A DNA stretch of 64,000 nucleotides, from positions 22,864,876 through 22,928,875 of the forward strand of contig CM060847.1 in the NCBI GenBank assembly GCA_030737835.1. Reading direction: 5' to 3'. The notes below the pieces were generated by a model. That model was not told the DNA's origin. It worked only from the letters and a program-made list of their open reading frames with translations, and ran no database searches. How positions within the stretch are numbered: the stretch's first letter is position 1; the number at the start of each line of letters is the position of its first letter. The position numbers and the translations under genes were made by a program. The DNA comes from Acorus gramineus (taxonomy: Eukaryota > Streptophyta > Magnoliopsida > Acorales > Acoraceae). Positions 11,788 to 22,200 of the stretch are shown in pieces.

Positions 11788-14504
11788 AAGTCACACAACA
11801 AATAGAGGAAGTAACATCATATAGTAGCTACTAGATGGTAAGTTTGTTCCCCCTTTTCCTAATACACTTGCATTCTTCTAGACTTTCACATTTCATTTAT
11901 AAGTACACATTCTCATTTTAGATTCACTTGTAGTAAATTAATAAAATTACAATCTTAAAATATATATGTAGTTAAGCACTACCTAGGCACACCTATGCGC
12001 ACCTAGGCGGCTAAGCACATTGTCTCCACTTAGGCTCGCCTGGCCACCTGGACAACCATGATTGAATCATTCCTGTTTGTGGCATTGCTGCTTACTAGGA
12101 TTTAATGTCACGTTCTTGTTTGTCAGTTAAGCTTTATTCTGTTTAAATGTGGACTTTTTGTGTTTTACCATAGTTTTATGCAGGATGTTTGGATTAAGCA
12201 CTGTTCATTCTTATTAGTTATCAGTGCACATTCTTTATGATGTTATTTCAAAGAATGATGTTTTGTATAAAGTATTCCGGCTTCTAATTTTATTGGCTCT
12301 GTTGCTAGTTATAATATGACGCTGGTGCCATGCATTTCATCCTTGTTATATCAGACAAGTTGTAATATTTTATATATAAATAAAAAAATGCATTTGCTGA
12401 GATTTAAGTTTTCATAATTGTGTGGTGATTTGATTAATTTTATCATGTTTCATATTCAGAATGTATTTTACGATAAATCTTGTCACTGTGAATATGTATA
12501 TATCTTATAGTTAATGTTTCTGGAATACTGACGTTGCATCGCCACAATGTCAAACTCAGGCTTTATTTTACCTGGGAATTAGTAGTAATAAGTCTTTTGT
12601 TAATTGTTTCAGGCGGCCAACTGCATTACAGGACAGGACTAGGGATAGTGATGATGAAGAATTCCGAGATAGAGATTATGATGTAGCAGCATTAGCCAAT
12701 AATTTGAGTCAGGCATTTCGGTACAGCATCTATAGCAGTGATGATATTGAACAGGTAATGTGCTTCACGGCCAGCTCAATATTTGTTTCTCTTTTTAAAT
12801 GTGAAATTACATGTCTTTTCTCAACAAAAAAAAAATGTGAAATTACATGTCAAACTTTAACAAGTTTTACAATGAAGAACTGTGTTCCAGGTATATCTTG
12901 TAAATTTTTTTATTTTATTTTTTTTGAGAAAAAAAATGGTTGGCACAAATTTATATTAATTATTAATATTAGTATTTTGATGCAACAGAGAATAAAATGA
13001 GAAAAACGGAGCATTTTCTCTCATAGCTGCTTCCTATTAGATTTTTTATTATTTCAATGTATAATCCAAATGATAACCTACTGGAAGCCATTTTTCCACA
13101 TGGTTTCTAGGTTTCTTTTTGGGTGAGCCAAATAGGGCTAAATAAGTGAGCCATGTAAGGTTTGCAAGACACTGGGAGTTTGTGTTAATTTACAAGCATG
13201 CAATATTTTAATATGGGACACATATATGTAGAATCTCTTTTTCACTTCTAAAACGGGTTGTCACCTGCTGACACCACCACTGTTTTATCTGATATGTTGC
13301 TGGAATGTTTACTAGATTTTGGTGAGAACAAACAGTTATGTACCCTTTTATTGAACCTTTTTTCACAAATTTGTTTTTCTGGTTGGTGAATATACATGCA
13401 TGGAGATTATTATCATCATCATATGATTAGTTTGACTGACGATAGTCACACATGCAGGCTCAAGGTTCACTTGAACGGGATGATGAGGTATACCATTCTT
13501 TGCCTATTTAGATAGATGTTGGAATTATTAGGATGTATCACGATCCTCTAATTCTTTATTGAAGTGTGCCCTTGGTCACCTAAAGAATTAGGATGCTGTT
13601 ACACTCGGTCATTCCTATAGTCCTAACTCAGTATATGAAATCTCTAATAGATACTTTACAATGTGAGTAAAAAGGTATGCATTCAATTCATTTTAGTAAG
13701 TACATTTTTTTGTGAAAGTGTGTTTCATTAGGCAAATACATATATTCAAAAAAAAAAAAAAATCAAAATGTATTGGGATGTCAAAAGTGACTGCAAGAAT
13801 GACTGTGTGTAACATTTTCCAAAGAATCAACAGCATTCAGAACATAGAATGATAATTAATTAAGATGTTGGTATATGTTGCAGGATGTCTACTTTGATGA
13901 TGAGTCTGCCGAAGTCGTCATTTCTTCGCTCCGTCTTGGAGATGAGCAGGACAGGTAACCTTACCCATTCATGTTCATTACATAAATCTCTCTCCATTCA
14001 TACAAAATTCTCACTGCCCTTCCCTGTAGCTCTCTCTTTTCAAACTCCAACTGGTTTGCCTTCGAAGAAGACAGAGTCGTCGATGAGAACTCAAGTAGTT
14101 CACCCTCACCCAGCTCAAACGGCATCGACGAAGTCACCACAACCAAAAACGACACTGATGAGGTGGTCGACACCACGATGTCCGATGCAATCGGGCCAGG
14201 CCCCAACATTGAGGAGCCAGAGCCCAACACTGGACTGGATGATGACCCAAAAGAAGGCCCGACGAGTTCAAGCCTGGCTGAATGGGTCGAGTGGAGGGAG
14301 ACTTCTGATTCCGGTGACCCATCTGATATTGGAGCGACTGAGGTGGTCGATTTAGATTCTCCGACTGAACCATCGCCAACATCAGATAACAATGCAGGAG
14401 TGGATGGTGAAACAACAACACCACCACCACCACCACCACCATCGGACTTCGTTGACGGGGATGTGGAACCGGATAAAGACTCTCCAGAAGCTGTTTGTGG
14501 TTAG
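106..14504 (+). CDS. SAPS-domain protein, PP6-type phosphatase regulatory subunit (5' part outside window)
   Basis: Fourteen exons in one frame: 106-159, 592-651, 3314-3430, 4831-4925, 5028-5230, 6933-7030, 7129-7232, 7298-7463, 7981-8103, 8976-9058, 12613-12754, 13458-13487, 13884-13954, 14030-14504 (stop TAG). All junctions are GT-AG and the phases close exactly, giving 606 visible residues. Seen motifs include VVICLMLRKTVPLVNYV, LVDLIGITSIME, VHANAAETLCAIIRYAP, GKHRLKIVEFISVL, GNIGHLTRMSNKIVQLGN, RPTALQDRTRDSDDEEF, DVYFDDESAEVVISSLRLGD and SNWFAFEEDR. All are hallmarks of the plant SIT4-associated (SAPS/SAL) family, whose members bind PP6-type catalytic subunits and steer them to substrates such as PIN carriers in auxin transport. 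The N-terminal portion of roughly 150 residues lies upstream. The body is a helical repeat; the tail from about 14090 is acidic and Ser/Pro-rich with a short proline run. Family assignment is firm; which paralogue is unknown. The 3.5-kb intron 9059-12612 is swollen by nested transposons. Confidence 0.93.
743..900 (-). mobile_element. short poly(T)-headed retroposon tail in a SAPS intron
   Basis: A T-run followed by an A-run and an A-rich stretch resembles the antisense of a LINE 3' end, comparable in texture to the LINE end at 27171-27260. The poly(T) is on the gene's sense strand, so the insertion would be antisense to the host gene. No target duplication was identified, so this is only a likely retroposon remnant. 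Confidence 0.3.
1052..1084. repeat. (CT)n microsatellite
   Basis: A near-perfect CT dinucleotide run of about 33 bases lies inside the SAPS intron 652-3313. The following 1085-1360 is A-rich and may be the tail of an old retroposon; I see no gene in it. Confidence 0.85.
1960..2680 (-). mobile_element. decayed LINE 3' fragment (zinc-binding end of reverse transcriptase ORF)
   Basis: On the minus strand, broken frames resemble the C-terminal zinc-binding region that follows plant L1 reverse transcriptase: a KVPIKIQAFMW stretch, then in another frame HLFGNCRVVRPVWMDLG, where the usual pattern is HLFxxCxxxxxVW. Several frame changes and stops separate these pieces, so this is an old dead copy. 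It lies within the SAPS intron 652-3313, antisense to the gene. Assignment rests on weak motif likeness. Confidence 0.5.
3590..4060 (-). mobile_element. likely LINE-derived debris in a SAPS intron, with poly(C) run
   Basis: A T-run at about 3594 is followed by roughly 180 bases of A-rich sequence, the look of an antisense LINE 3' end. A cytosine run sits near 3881-3894. No protein similarity is visible. The call rests on texture only. Confidence 0.28.
4220..4662. mobile_element. MITE with terminal inverted repeats
   Basis: The left end AGCCCATATTTGGTTCGAGA and the reverse complement of the right end, AGCCCATGTTTAGTTCGAGA, match at 18 of 20 positions, and the likeness continues inward. The 443-bp interior is AT-rich and non-coding. 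It sits in the SAPS intron 3431-4830, ending about 170 bases before the next exon. I could not see a convincing target duplication, so the superfamily is not assigned. Its middle resembles parts of 15440-15660 and 36600-36800. Confidence 0.75.
9166..9360. mobile_element. short foldback element, about 80-base arms
   Basis: GGTGAGGCCATG at about 9171 and CATGGCCTCACC ending near 9356 are inverted partners. The match runs inward for about 80 bases (GATGCGAACC..., CATCCCTTATCAAGG, TCGATAAAGAAAT) to a small loop near 9255-9275. Transcribed with the SAPS intron, it would form a long imperfect hairpin. It is probably a MITE; the target duplication is not clear. It is followed by a (TA)n tract at about 9364-9424. 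Confidence 0.75.
9364..9424. repeat. (TA)n-rich tract
   Basis: TA dinucleotide runs interrupted by a short ATGCATACATACAT stretch follow the foldback element directly. Confidence 0.8.
9876..11504. mobile_element. Mutator-like foldback element inside the hAT element
   Basis: The left end GGGTTAAAAGACGTG... pairs with the right end ...AATGTCTTTAACCC. Inside the arms, AAACATGCATAATCTC and GGACATATATGTCC recur in inverted orientation (about 9912-9960 against 11185-11245, and again near 11460-11485). It belongs to the same family as 29696-30634, which has a clear 9-bp duplication. Flanking T-rich sequence here gives only an imperfect duplication. There is no coding sequence. Confidence 0.7.
10062..10698. 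mobile_element. Tourist-like (PIF/Harbinger) MITE nested in the foldback
   Basis: TAA target duplications at 10059-10061 and 10699-10701 flank inverted ends: left GGCCATCTCTAGCCCTTACT, right (reverse complement) GAGCATCTCCAATCCTATACT. Long AT-rich arms repeat ACTCAAACAT and AAGCTT(G/T)... in both orientations. The 637-bp element is non-coding and is the innermost layer of the nest. Confidence 0.8.
11754..11783. repeat. (CT)n microsatellite
   Basis: A run of CT dinucleotides of about 30 bases lies in the hAT-derived part of the SAPS intron. Confidence 0.8.
13640..13830. repeat. dispersed repeat, copy 1 of 3
   Basis: A run that includes GAAATCT..., GTGAGTA..., TGCATT..., a purine-rich run, CAAAATGT and TGTAACATTTTCC recurs in the same orientation and order at 18760-18935 and 19690-19920. 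This copy lies in the last-but-one large SAPS intron (13488-13883). Confidence 0.6.
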
Positions 14505-15160
14505 TAGAGATGGGGATTGCGGATCAAATGGCTGTAAAAATGAAGTTGGAATCTGCCGGATCATGGAAAATTTATTGAAGCATATACCTTATTAGATATT
14601 GTTAGATATTGTGAATGTCTCATTAAATATTTTTTTATATTTATTAAAAATGGGTTCATTCAATTTAAAATAGAGTAATATGTATTTTTTATCAAAACAT
14701 ATACCTCATTAAATAATGTTTATTATTTTAAAAAAAATGAAAACACGTGAGGTCTAAGTTTTGATTGTTAAATGTGATTGAGCCTAATTTTTTTTTTTTT
14801 TTTTATATATAAAATAAAAATCCCTTGGAGGTTTAACTTCATGGGAGATTGGTCTCATGTTTTAAATATTTGTTCATATTTTACCCTCACATTTCTTATT
14901 CTAGAAGAAATAAATGATACAACTTTGTAGAAAGTTGAGTTCTCAAAACTCATATCCAAAGTGAAAAAAAAAGTGTCGTTTAGACACCTTTTTTGAGAAA
15001 AAGTAACAAAATCATAGCTTTTATAAAATCGTTGTTAGGGGGAGGAAGTTAAATCTCAAGCATGTTTTTAAATGAGGCCTAAAACTGGGAACAGTGATAA
15101 GTGTGATCCCCATGAAAAGAGGAATGAATGACCAGGAGGAATGTGTTGTTATTTCAAATT
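14505..15160. other. SAPS 3' flank, no gene seen
   Basis: This is AT-rich sequence after the SAPS stop. It must include the 3' UTR, but I cannot place the poly(A) site with confidence. ATATACCT(T/C)ATTA occurs near 14583 and 14700. No open frame of note. Confidence 0.6.
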
Positions 15161-16430
15161 TGGGCCCCGTTTAGATTGTGTCGGGGGCGCGTTTGTGCTG
15201 ATGGACATGGTGGTACGCCACCTCCAAAACAAACACAACCCGCGTTTGCATTTGAAGCTCAGTGATAGCGTTGAAAGGATATTTTTCTCATGTTTGAAAC
15301 GTTTTAAAACAACACTTTTTCAATTCTCTTTTGCTTCCCCCGATGCAGTGTCCCCCAAAGCTGCCTTGGTGTGTTTGTGTAATGAGGAATAGGTAAGAAG
15401 AAGCTTCATTTTGGGTAGCGACAAGCTATTACAATACAGATAATGATTGTATTGATGGAATAAATCATTTTTTGTATTTTTAGTTATTTTTATTAAAAAT
15501 TATAATAATAAATTTTTATTGTTTGGTTGATCGTTGATCAGATAATACGTGAATAAAATGTGAATAAAGATTTATTAAAATAGAAAAATGATTTGACATA
15601 TAAGTCTATCTGATTTATAAGAAGTGATCATAAGTGATTTTTAACGTTTAGAATATCAACATTAACTGATTTCCACCTATTTAAACATAGCTATATTCAC
15701 TTATTTTTTGAAAACAAATAGGTTTTTTGAACTTAGTAACTCATATTTCATCATATTTCACATTTATTATTCTACCTTAGTGCTGCTACCTTAGCCCCAG
15801 AAATTAAACCCCATTAGTAAGCCCCAGTAGGTGGCACTCTCCTATTAGTTTTCTGTTTGACTTTTTTAAACCATCAAAAAGGACAATGACATGACTACCT
15901 ATCTAAGAATTTTAAAAATTGGCTCCAACTAACTAATATCATAATTAATCCTTGTAATGGAATCCCCAAAAACGCAACATCATTGAATCCTCTCCCCCGA
16001 CTGAACATATTTCAAAAAATTTTAAAACTTAGGGTTTCCGAATTGGGCGAAACCATACGAACAAAAAAAAAAAAAAATCGGCTATCAAGAGTCCATATCA
16101 TCTGATTCTCTTCCCCAAACAAATCGTCAACTGCCAAAAAAAAATGTTAGATTTCTTGCCACAATCGACAATCCCCCGTCGCGGTTTTTTTTTTTTTTTG
16201 GCGATATAACAGGTCGATTAGATGAATTTTTTACACTTGTTATAAGACAAAATCTCTGATTTTCAAAATCAAATATGAAACAATTCAATCGTCAAGGTTC
16301 CCTTTCGCACATTGTTCATCTGTTAAACTAAGTGTATCCATTTAAAGAATCATTGTTTCATATACATGCATCTAAAATCCAAAAAAATTGGTTGGAATTC
16401 TTTCAATGTGATGAGTATTTCAATTGTACT

Positions 16431-16500
16431 TGAATGTAAATGAGTTGAATAATGGTTAAGCAAAGCTAAAAAATATTCTGAATGACTCAATATGCAATCT
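16431..16500. repeat. 70-base direct repeat, first copy
   Basis: This nearly exact block (CTTGAATGTAAATGAGTTGA ... ATGACTCAATATGCA) recurs in the same orientation at about 17460-17530, one kilobase to the right. Confidence 0.8.
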
Positions 16501-17734
16501 GAATAGTTGAGCTGTATCTGAAATTGTCTTCTGTATCAGAAATCTGCTTAGATATCTGTGAAGATAAATTGTAACTTCCAATGTGATGAGTATGTCATAT
16601 GTACCTGATAATTGTGATGTGCATATGAGATGAAACAGGAAACTTGTTGTCTATACTTAACAAAATTTAATCCTTTTTATTTAAAGATATCTTAATTCAA
16701 TTGAATCATATCAAATTGATTATATCTGTCACACAGTAAATAATGGTTATTACCCCAATTTGTAATGTATCTGAATTTGATATGTGTATCTGAAAACTTG
16801 TATAAATTGCAAAAGAAAAAGTGATTTGAATCTAAAATTGTGATGTGTATCTGAAAATTGTAGTGGGTGTATAAAAAATATAAACCATGTAAATCTGATA
16901 ACATCAAACATTATAACGATGTAAAATGAAGTGCACAAACACATTGAAATAGTGAAAAACATATTGGCAAAACACATTATAACATCAAATGTGTTGTACA
17001 ATGAAGCAAGTCAAAAAGCTCTCTGTAACCTTCTAAACATTAGAACCTCAGATATTTTTGTCTTCTTATTCCTTGGCTTGTAGACAATTCCTTCGGCAAA
17101 CTAGTTTTCACATAACATGAATCATTGATGTTATCCAAATGAATTGAGTCTTTTCTCCATAAAATCATCATCACTGCCTAGTGAAAAATTAGAACAGCTA
17201 CCACATGTTATCAAATTAAGATACAATAATGTATCTAAAATTCAAATGAAAAATTATGGTCTACATGCTAATGAGCAGTGCACAGATGATTCATAAAAGA
17301 TCTTCAAATATACCAACAATAAGCAATTAAATATTAACCATATACATATTAATCAATCCATAGAAATAAAAATATCAAACTTCAAATTAGACTGGATATC
17401 AAATTCAGATACAAGTGTATCAGGATTTTAAATTAACAAATACACATTCGATAATTGAAACTTGAATGTAAATGAGTTGAATAATGGTCGAGCAAAGCTA
17501 AAAAATATTCTGAATGACTCAATATGCATAATTATACACAAACAAACAGAAACGATTGTACATATCATACTTAGGACACAAGGAAGGACGAAAAATCTAT
17601 ATAAATCCAATGCATATAAATCCAGATACAGATCATGTATCTGAATTAAAATTAAATTCAGATTCAATAAATGTATATGATGACTCAAAGGAAGGACGAA
17701 AAAGAGATCAACATGTTTTATTCAGATAAAAAAA

Positions 17735-18110
17735 AGGCTTAACCTAAATGGATCTCCATTGTTTGCACCACAAACTGGTCGCAAATAAAATAAATGAATC
17801 CAAATTCTTCTCTTCTCCACCGATCAAACTAAAACAAAAAAAGAATTCGATATTTGTTTTCAGATCCACCGATCCATCTGAAACTAAAAATTTTAAAATC
17901 GTGTTATTTTTTGGGTTCCGAAAAAGCCTAACCTTGATGGATCACCATTGTTTACACCACAATTAGTTCGCACAAAAAAAATCATGAATTCTTGTCTTTC
18001 ATACCGACCAAATCTGAATCAAATAATGAAATTGATATTTGTTTTCGTACCAACCAATCATTCAGTAACAGAAATGGTAAATCGTGAATTTTTGGTCGTC
18101 CAATTGAATA
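17735..18110. repeat. tandem repeat, two units of about 190 bases
   Basis: The block from GGCTTAACCTAAATGGATC to about 17925 is followed by a diverged second unit starting GCCTAACCTTGATGGATCACC. Both share CCATTGTTT(G/A)CACCACAA, a GTCGCA/TTCGCA segment and GATATTTGTTTTC. It lies near the right end of the putative element at 15164-18307. Confidence 0.75.
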
Positions 18111-18759
18111 AATATCTTCAACGGAAAGAATATCTCAAATCATAACCATCTCGGGATTAATGGGGCGGTTATTAAAAGCTTGGACGATTAGTTAGAGAGG
18201 GGAGTAATATGAGTATTTCAAATTTGCCACCTCATGGGGTTTGGGATGGGGTCTAACAGTTGAGGCCCAAAAATCATTATTGATTCTACCCAAACAAACA
18301 AGGGCTAAGAGATTTGAGCTCCGGACTTGTTGGAAAAAAAAAAAACCAGGAACTCAGCTGTGCAGCCAAATAATTTATGCTGATAGAATGTGATATTTTT
18401 TGTCATGGCGGTCAATTTTAGGTTTGAAATTTGCAGTTAAACAAGACCTAATCAAAAGGGTATATAATTTCATAATTTTTTCTAAATTTAACCTTTTAAG
18501 CCAGGATTCTGACAAATCCGAATAAAAGAAGAAGAGTTCTACAAGACCAACTATACCACATACCAACATTTACAATGTCACTCAAGATTGTCAAATGGCA
18601 TACAAATGAATTGAATTCTTGTTCATATAATATACAATTTTAATTTAAAAAAAAATGAATGGCTCCGATTTTTCTGTAGACACTTTGGTAAGACTAAAAA
18701 AATTGGACGTTGATGCACTCAAATCATTCATGCAGTCATTATTGCATTAGAGAAATATA

Positions 18760-18935
18760 TATTTTACTATGTGAACATACACCATTAGGAAGAAAAAATG
18801 TAAAGCAATATGCATTTAATTCATTAGGGTATATATTTCATTTTTTATGAAAATATGTATTTAATTAGAGATATAACTGTCAAAAAATTCAAAACATGTT
18901 TTCAAGAATGACAGAGTGTAACATCTTCCATAGAA
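18760..18935. repeat. dispersed repeat, copy 2 of 3
   Basis: Shares with 13640-13830 and 19690-19920 the order TATG/TTGTGA..., AAATGTAAAG, GCATTTAA..., CAAAAAATTCAAAA..TGT and GTGTAACATCTTCC. It lies between SAPS and YAO, downstream of both genes. Confidence 0.6.
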
Positions 18936-19233
18936 TAATTTCATCCAAACCCCTGCAAGAAAACCCAAATGTTGTTGGGCCATGCAATCAGAATATCATA
19001 GTCTACATTCAAGCAATAATGCCTACAGTGATACAAAATTTTCAAAACTCTGGACATCACAATCCTAGAAGGAATCAAAGATTCTTCTCCTTGGAATACA
19101 ACAACAATTGAGAAGGCTTTGTATTCCCAAAAGAAAAGAAAAATCTGCTGAGACTCAGATCTAATACCTTAAACCTGCAAAACTTTTGAAACTATAAATA
19201 AAGCTTTCATTTGGTGTCAAAATTGAAGGTTTG

Positions 19234-22200
19234 TTAAAATGAGGTTGTGATACCGTCCCCTGAAATGTGGAGGGGGTGAATTGCGACGCCATTTCGGGCG
19301 GAGGCGACACGCCCCCATCTTCCTAGCCGAGGCTCCTGGAAATAAATGCACGGCAGAATTTAGTGATTGTCAATACACAAATTCTTGTAAAATAATTAGA
19401 CTATGAAATCCACTTTAATGGTGAATTCGAAACTTGGAACATGCAAAATGATCTTACACAAGATCACCCTGATTAAGTCCTATATGATTAGTATCAAAGG
19501 ATATCAATATACAGGAAATCTTCTGGTTTTTACATTAGACCAACAAGTATCTAATAGGGGAAAATTTATCCTTTTTTCTATGTAGTTCTGATTTTAAATC
19601 ATGGCTGGCCCAATTCGAGTGCAACAGCCCTCATGAAGTTTTAGGTAAAAAATAGTCAAGCTCTTTTTTAAGGGTGTTGAGTAACTCCTCTAGTCTTAAC
19701 TTGGTATATGAAATCTTTAAAAAAGAATATGCTCCAATATTGTGAGTATACACTATTAGGGAAAATGTAAAGAAGTACGCATTTGAAAATGCACTACATT
19801 TTTTGTGACAGCAAGTACTTTATTAGACAAGCATACACTTCAAAAAAATTCAAAATGTGTTGGGACTGCAAAAGTGACTGCATGAATGAAATCAATGAAT
19901 GGGTGTAACATTTTTCCATTTTAAAGTTTGACCAAACACTAACACGACCTGGTATAGAGTCGGCAGTTCTCAACTTCTTTTCATTCAAAATCAGAATCAG
20001 AATCATAATGCAAATGATACGGATGGACATCAGGAACTATATACCAACAGAGTGTGTTTCTACAAATGACAGGATCACACTGAGTATCCTTAGTTCTTGT
20101 AATCCTTGTTTTGAGTTCTGTGTAAATTTTGTAATGGGTGAATACCCACATACACAGACAGACATTGTACAGGGGGGTATTTTGGTTACTTAATATAATA
20201 TAAGCACAAAGCTTTACACCAAAAAAAAAAACAGAATATGTTTTTATGAATACTTGTATATATCCTCTTCTAATACAAAAGGGTTCTCAAAATCATTCCA
20301 TATTATAACAAATCACACAATTTGTGTCAGTTCACTTTACCAATGCATATCACTAGTTAGTTCAATACTCAAATGATGATCTTTTGTTCTTTTCTTACTC
20401 ATGCTCAAATTTTTCATGTATCCAACTTATAGTTTTCGAGGAAAAACTGACCCTTTTTTGGAGATTCGGAATTAGGTTAGAACCAGAAAGGACAAGTATA
20501 TTGTGAATTTGTGATTTTCAAAACAAAATCATGTGCATTGTATAAATCATATCAATATACGACCAAGGTGATTTGATATCAAATCATGATTATTTAAACC
20601 TTGCAATGCCTTTCTTTCATGTGTCATAACTGAACTTCCTAAATGAGAACGAGATCCTTCTTTTGTCCCTTCCAGAGAGGGGAATGTAAATTAAAAAAAA
20701 CAGAAGACCTTAAAGAATTTCAGCTACACTAATCACTGAACAAGATGCTTCATATACGTGCAGCCACGACATAATTAAATTTATAATAAAAAAAGGGGAC
20801 TGACCTGCCCAACTCCTGCCACAAGGAAGCGCCCAGATTTTGCGAATGCAAGGGAATTCACAAAACCGACCTGTATCCAAAGTAAATATTATAAGGTTAT
20901 CGCTGACGGTTTGTATGAATACATTTTCATGCTTGGAAGCTAAACAGGAGACACAGCTAACGGCACAGTATAATCTTTTGCTAAAAAAGAGATGCAAGGT
21001 AAGCTAGCAATATGTATTTTCTCTTTATTCATATGAGAGTTGGGGGGCAATCAAATGATAACTGTTCCAAGAAGCAGGTTGGAAAACCACCTAGGCAGGC
21101 CCACCAGCCATCTAGGTTTTATAATTTTCGCAGTTTTTGGCCGTTCAATTCTAAGCCCCTTAGTGTCTTCTAAAACACTTCCATAGATAAGTTTATCCGC
21201 TGAATTTTAGACACTATCACATACATCCTGCTTGAATAGACTATGAAAAAGGCCATTACTTAGAGCTGTCTCACATATAGCTGGGAGTTCAAAGGGGAGA
21301 GACTGGATACAGCTCTAATTTTTTGGGTGGGGGTGGGGGGGCAGCAAAATGTGGCTATTTTCAGAACTCAGCCTGAATTTTTACCAGTGCTCTAAGCAAT
21401 GACCTCTTTATTATATTAAACTTGAAACACCTATTCTATTTATGTTTATATTTGACAATGGAAATTTTGCCTTCATTATAAAAAGATGCATTGTACTTTC
21501 ACATTAGTTAGGAAACTGATTTTGGTCTTTTCACCGGGCAGAACAACCACATCATTACCATGTATTTGACACATATAGCCTGATATTTAAAAAGTACCAT
21601 AGCATAAAACAGACATGACAGTGGGACAATACAAATCCTTCAAAAGCCCATAGAATAAAACAGACATGACAGTGGGACAATACAAATCCTTCAAAAGCAG
21701 AAAATTAGAGAGAGCTTTCTTCAAAGAATCTTTTCTAATATCTAAGAATCTGGCTGACCGACCACGAGGATCCATTATATCTAGATTATCAAGTATCAAG
21801 AACCACAGAAACAAGCATAATAGTACAATTTAAGAAGGCGATTGGATATACCAGTGGAAGATCATATAAGGGACGAATGCTAATGGCATCACTTTCAACT
21901 GACCAAAGATGAACAACACCATTTCCGGCGCCAGATGCAGCAATATCACTACCTCTGCATACAGAGACTGAACTAACCCATGACTGTGCTGAAGAACTTT
22001 CAGCCTTATAATTGCCATTTTCTGTGCAATTAAAATGAAAAATGGTCATTTCAATCCATGGGAAAAAAAAAAGAGTTTAGAAATTATAAGCTGCATGTCT
22101 GTAAATAAGTGCAACAGAAAATGATTGATCAAACAATGGGATTCACATAAGGACTACCAACAAAAAGATTTGGCTATCTGAAACTTAGATTCTGAACGTA

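Larger units (their letters stand above)
9725..12060. mobile_element. hAT-like non-autonomous element, host of a nest
   Basis: The perfect 8-bp duplication ATTGAATC flanks it at 9717-9724 and 12061-12068. The ends are inverted: left CATGGTTGTGTGGGTG, right (reverse complement) CATGGTTGTCCAGGTGG. An 8-bp duplication is the hAT hallmark. About 1.6 kb of its 2336 bp is a later insertion (9876-11504), leaving about 0.7 kb of its own sequence with CCTAGGC-type repeats near the ends. It has no coding capacity and lies in the SAPS intron 9059-12612. Confidence 0.85.
15164..18307. mobile_element. probable large non-autonomous DNA transposon, unclassified
   Basis: The left boundary GGGCCCCGTTTAGATTG and the reverse complement of 18288-18307 (AGCCCTTGTTTGTTTGGGT) are loosely inverted. 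Inside them, an AGCCCCAGTAGGTGGCA block near 15821 pairs with TGCCACCTCATGGGGTTTG near 18225. The interior has no convincing protein. It holds repeated TATCTGAA octamers (16512, 16767, 16787, 16847, 17637 and inverted copies), a 70-base direct repeat and a 190-base tandem repeat. Boundaries and class are uncertain because no target duplication was found. Confidence 0.4.

Noticed and set aside
13961-14442. Reverse-strand frames over the last SAPS exon
   Set aside because: The plus-strand exon is supported by family motifs and splice phases; these are antisense shadows.
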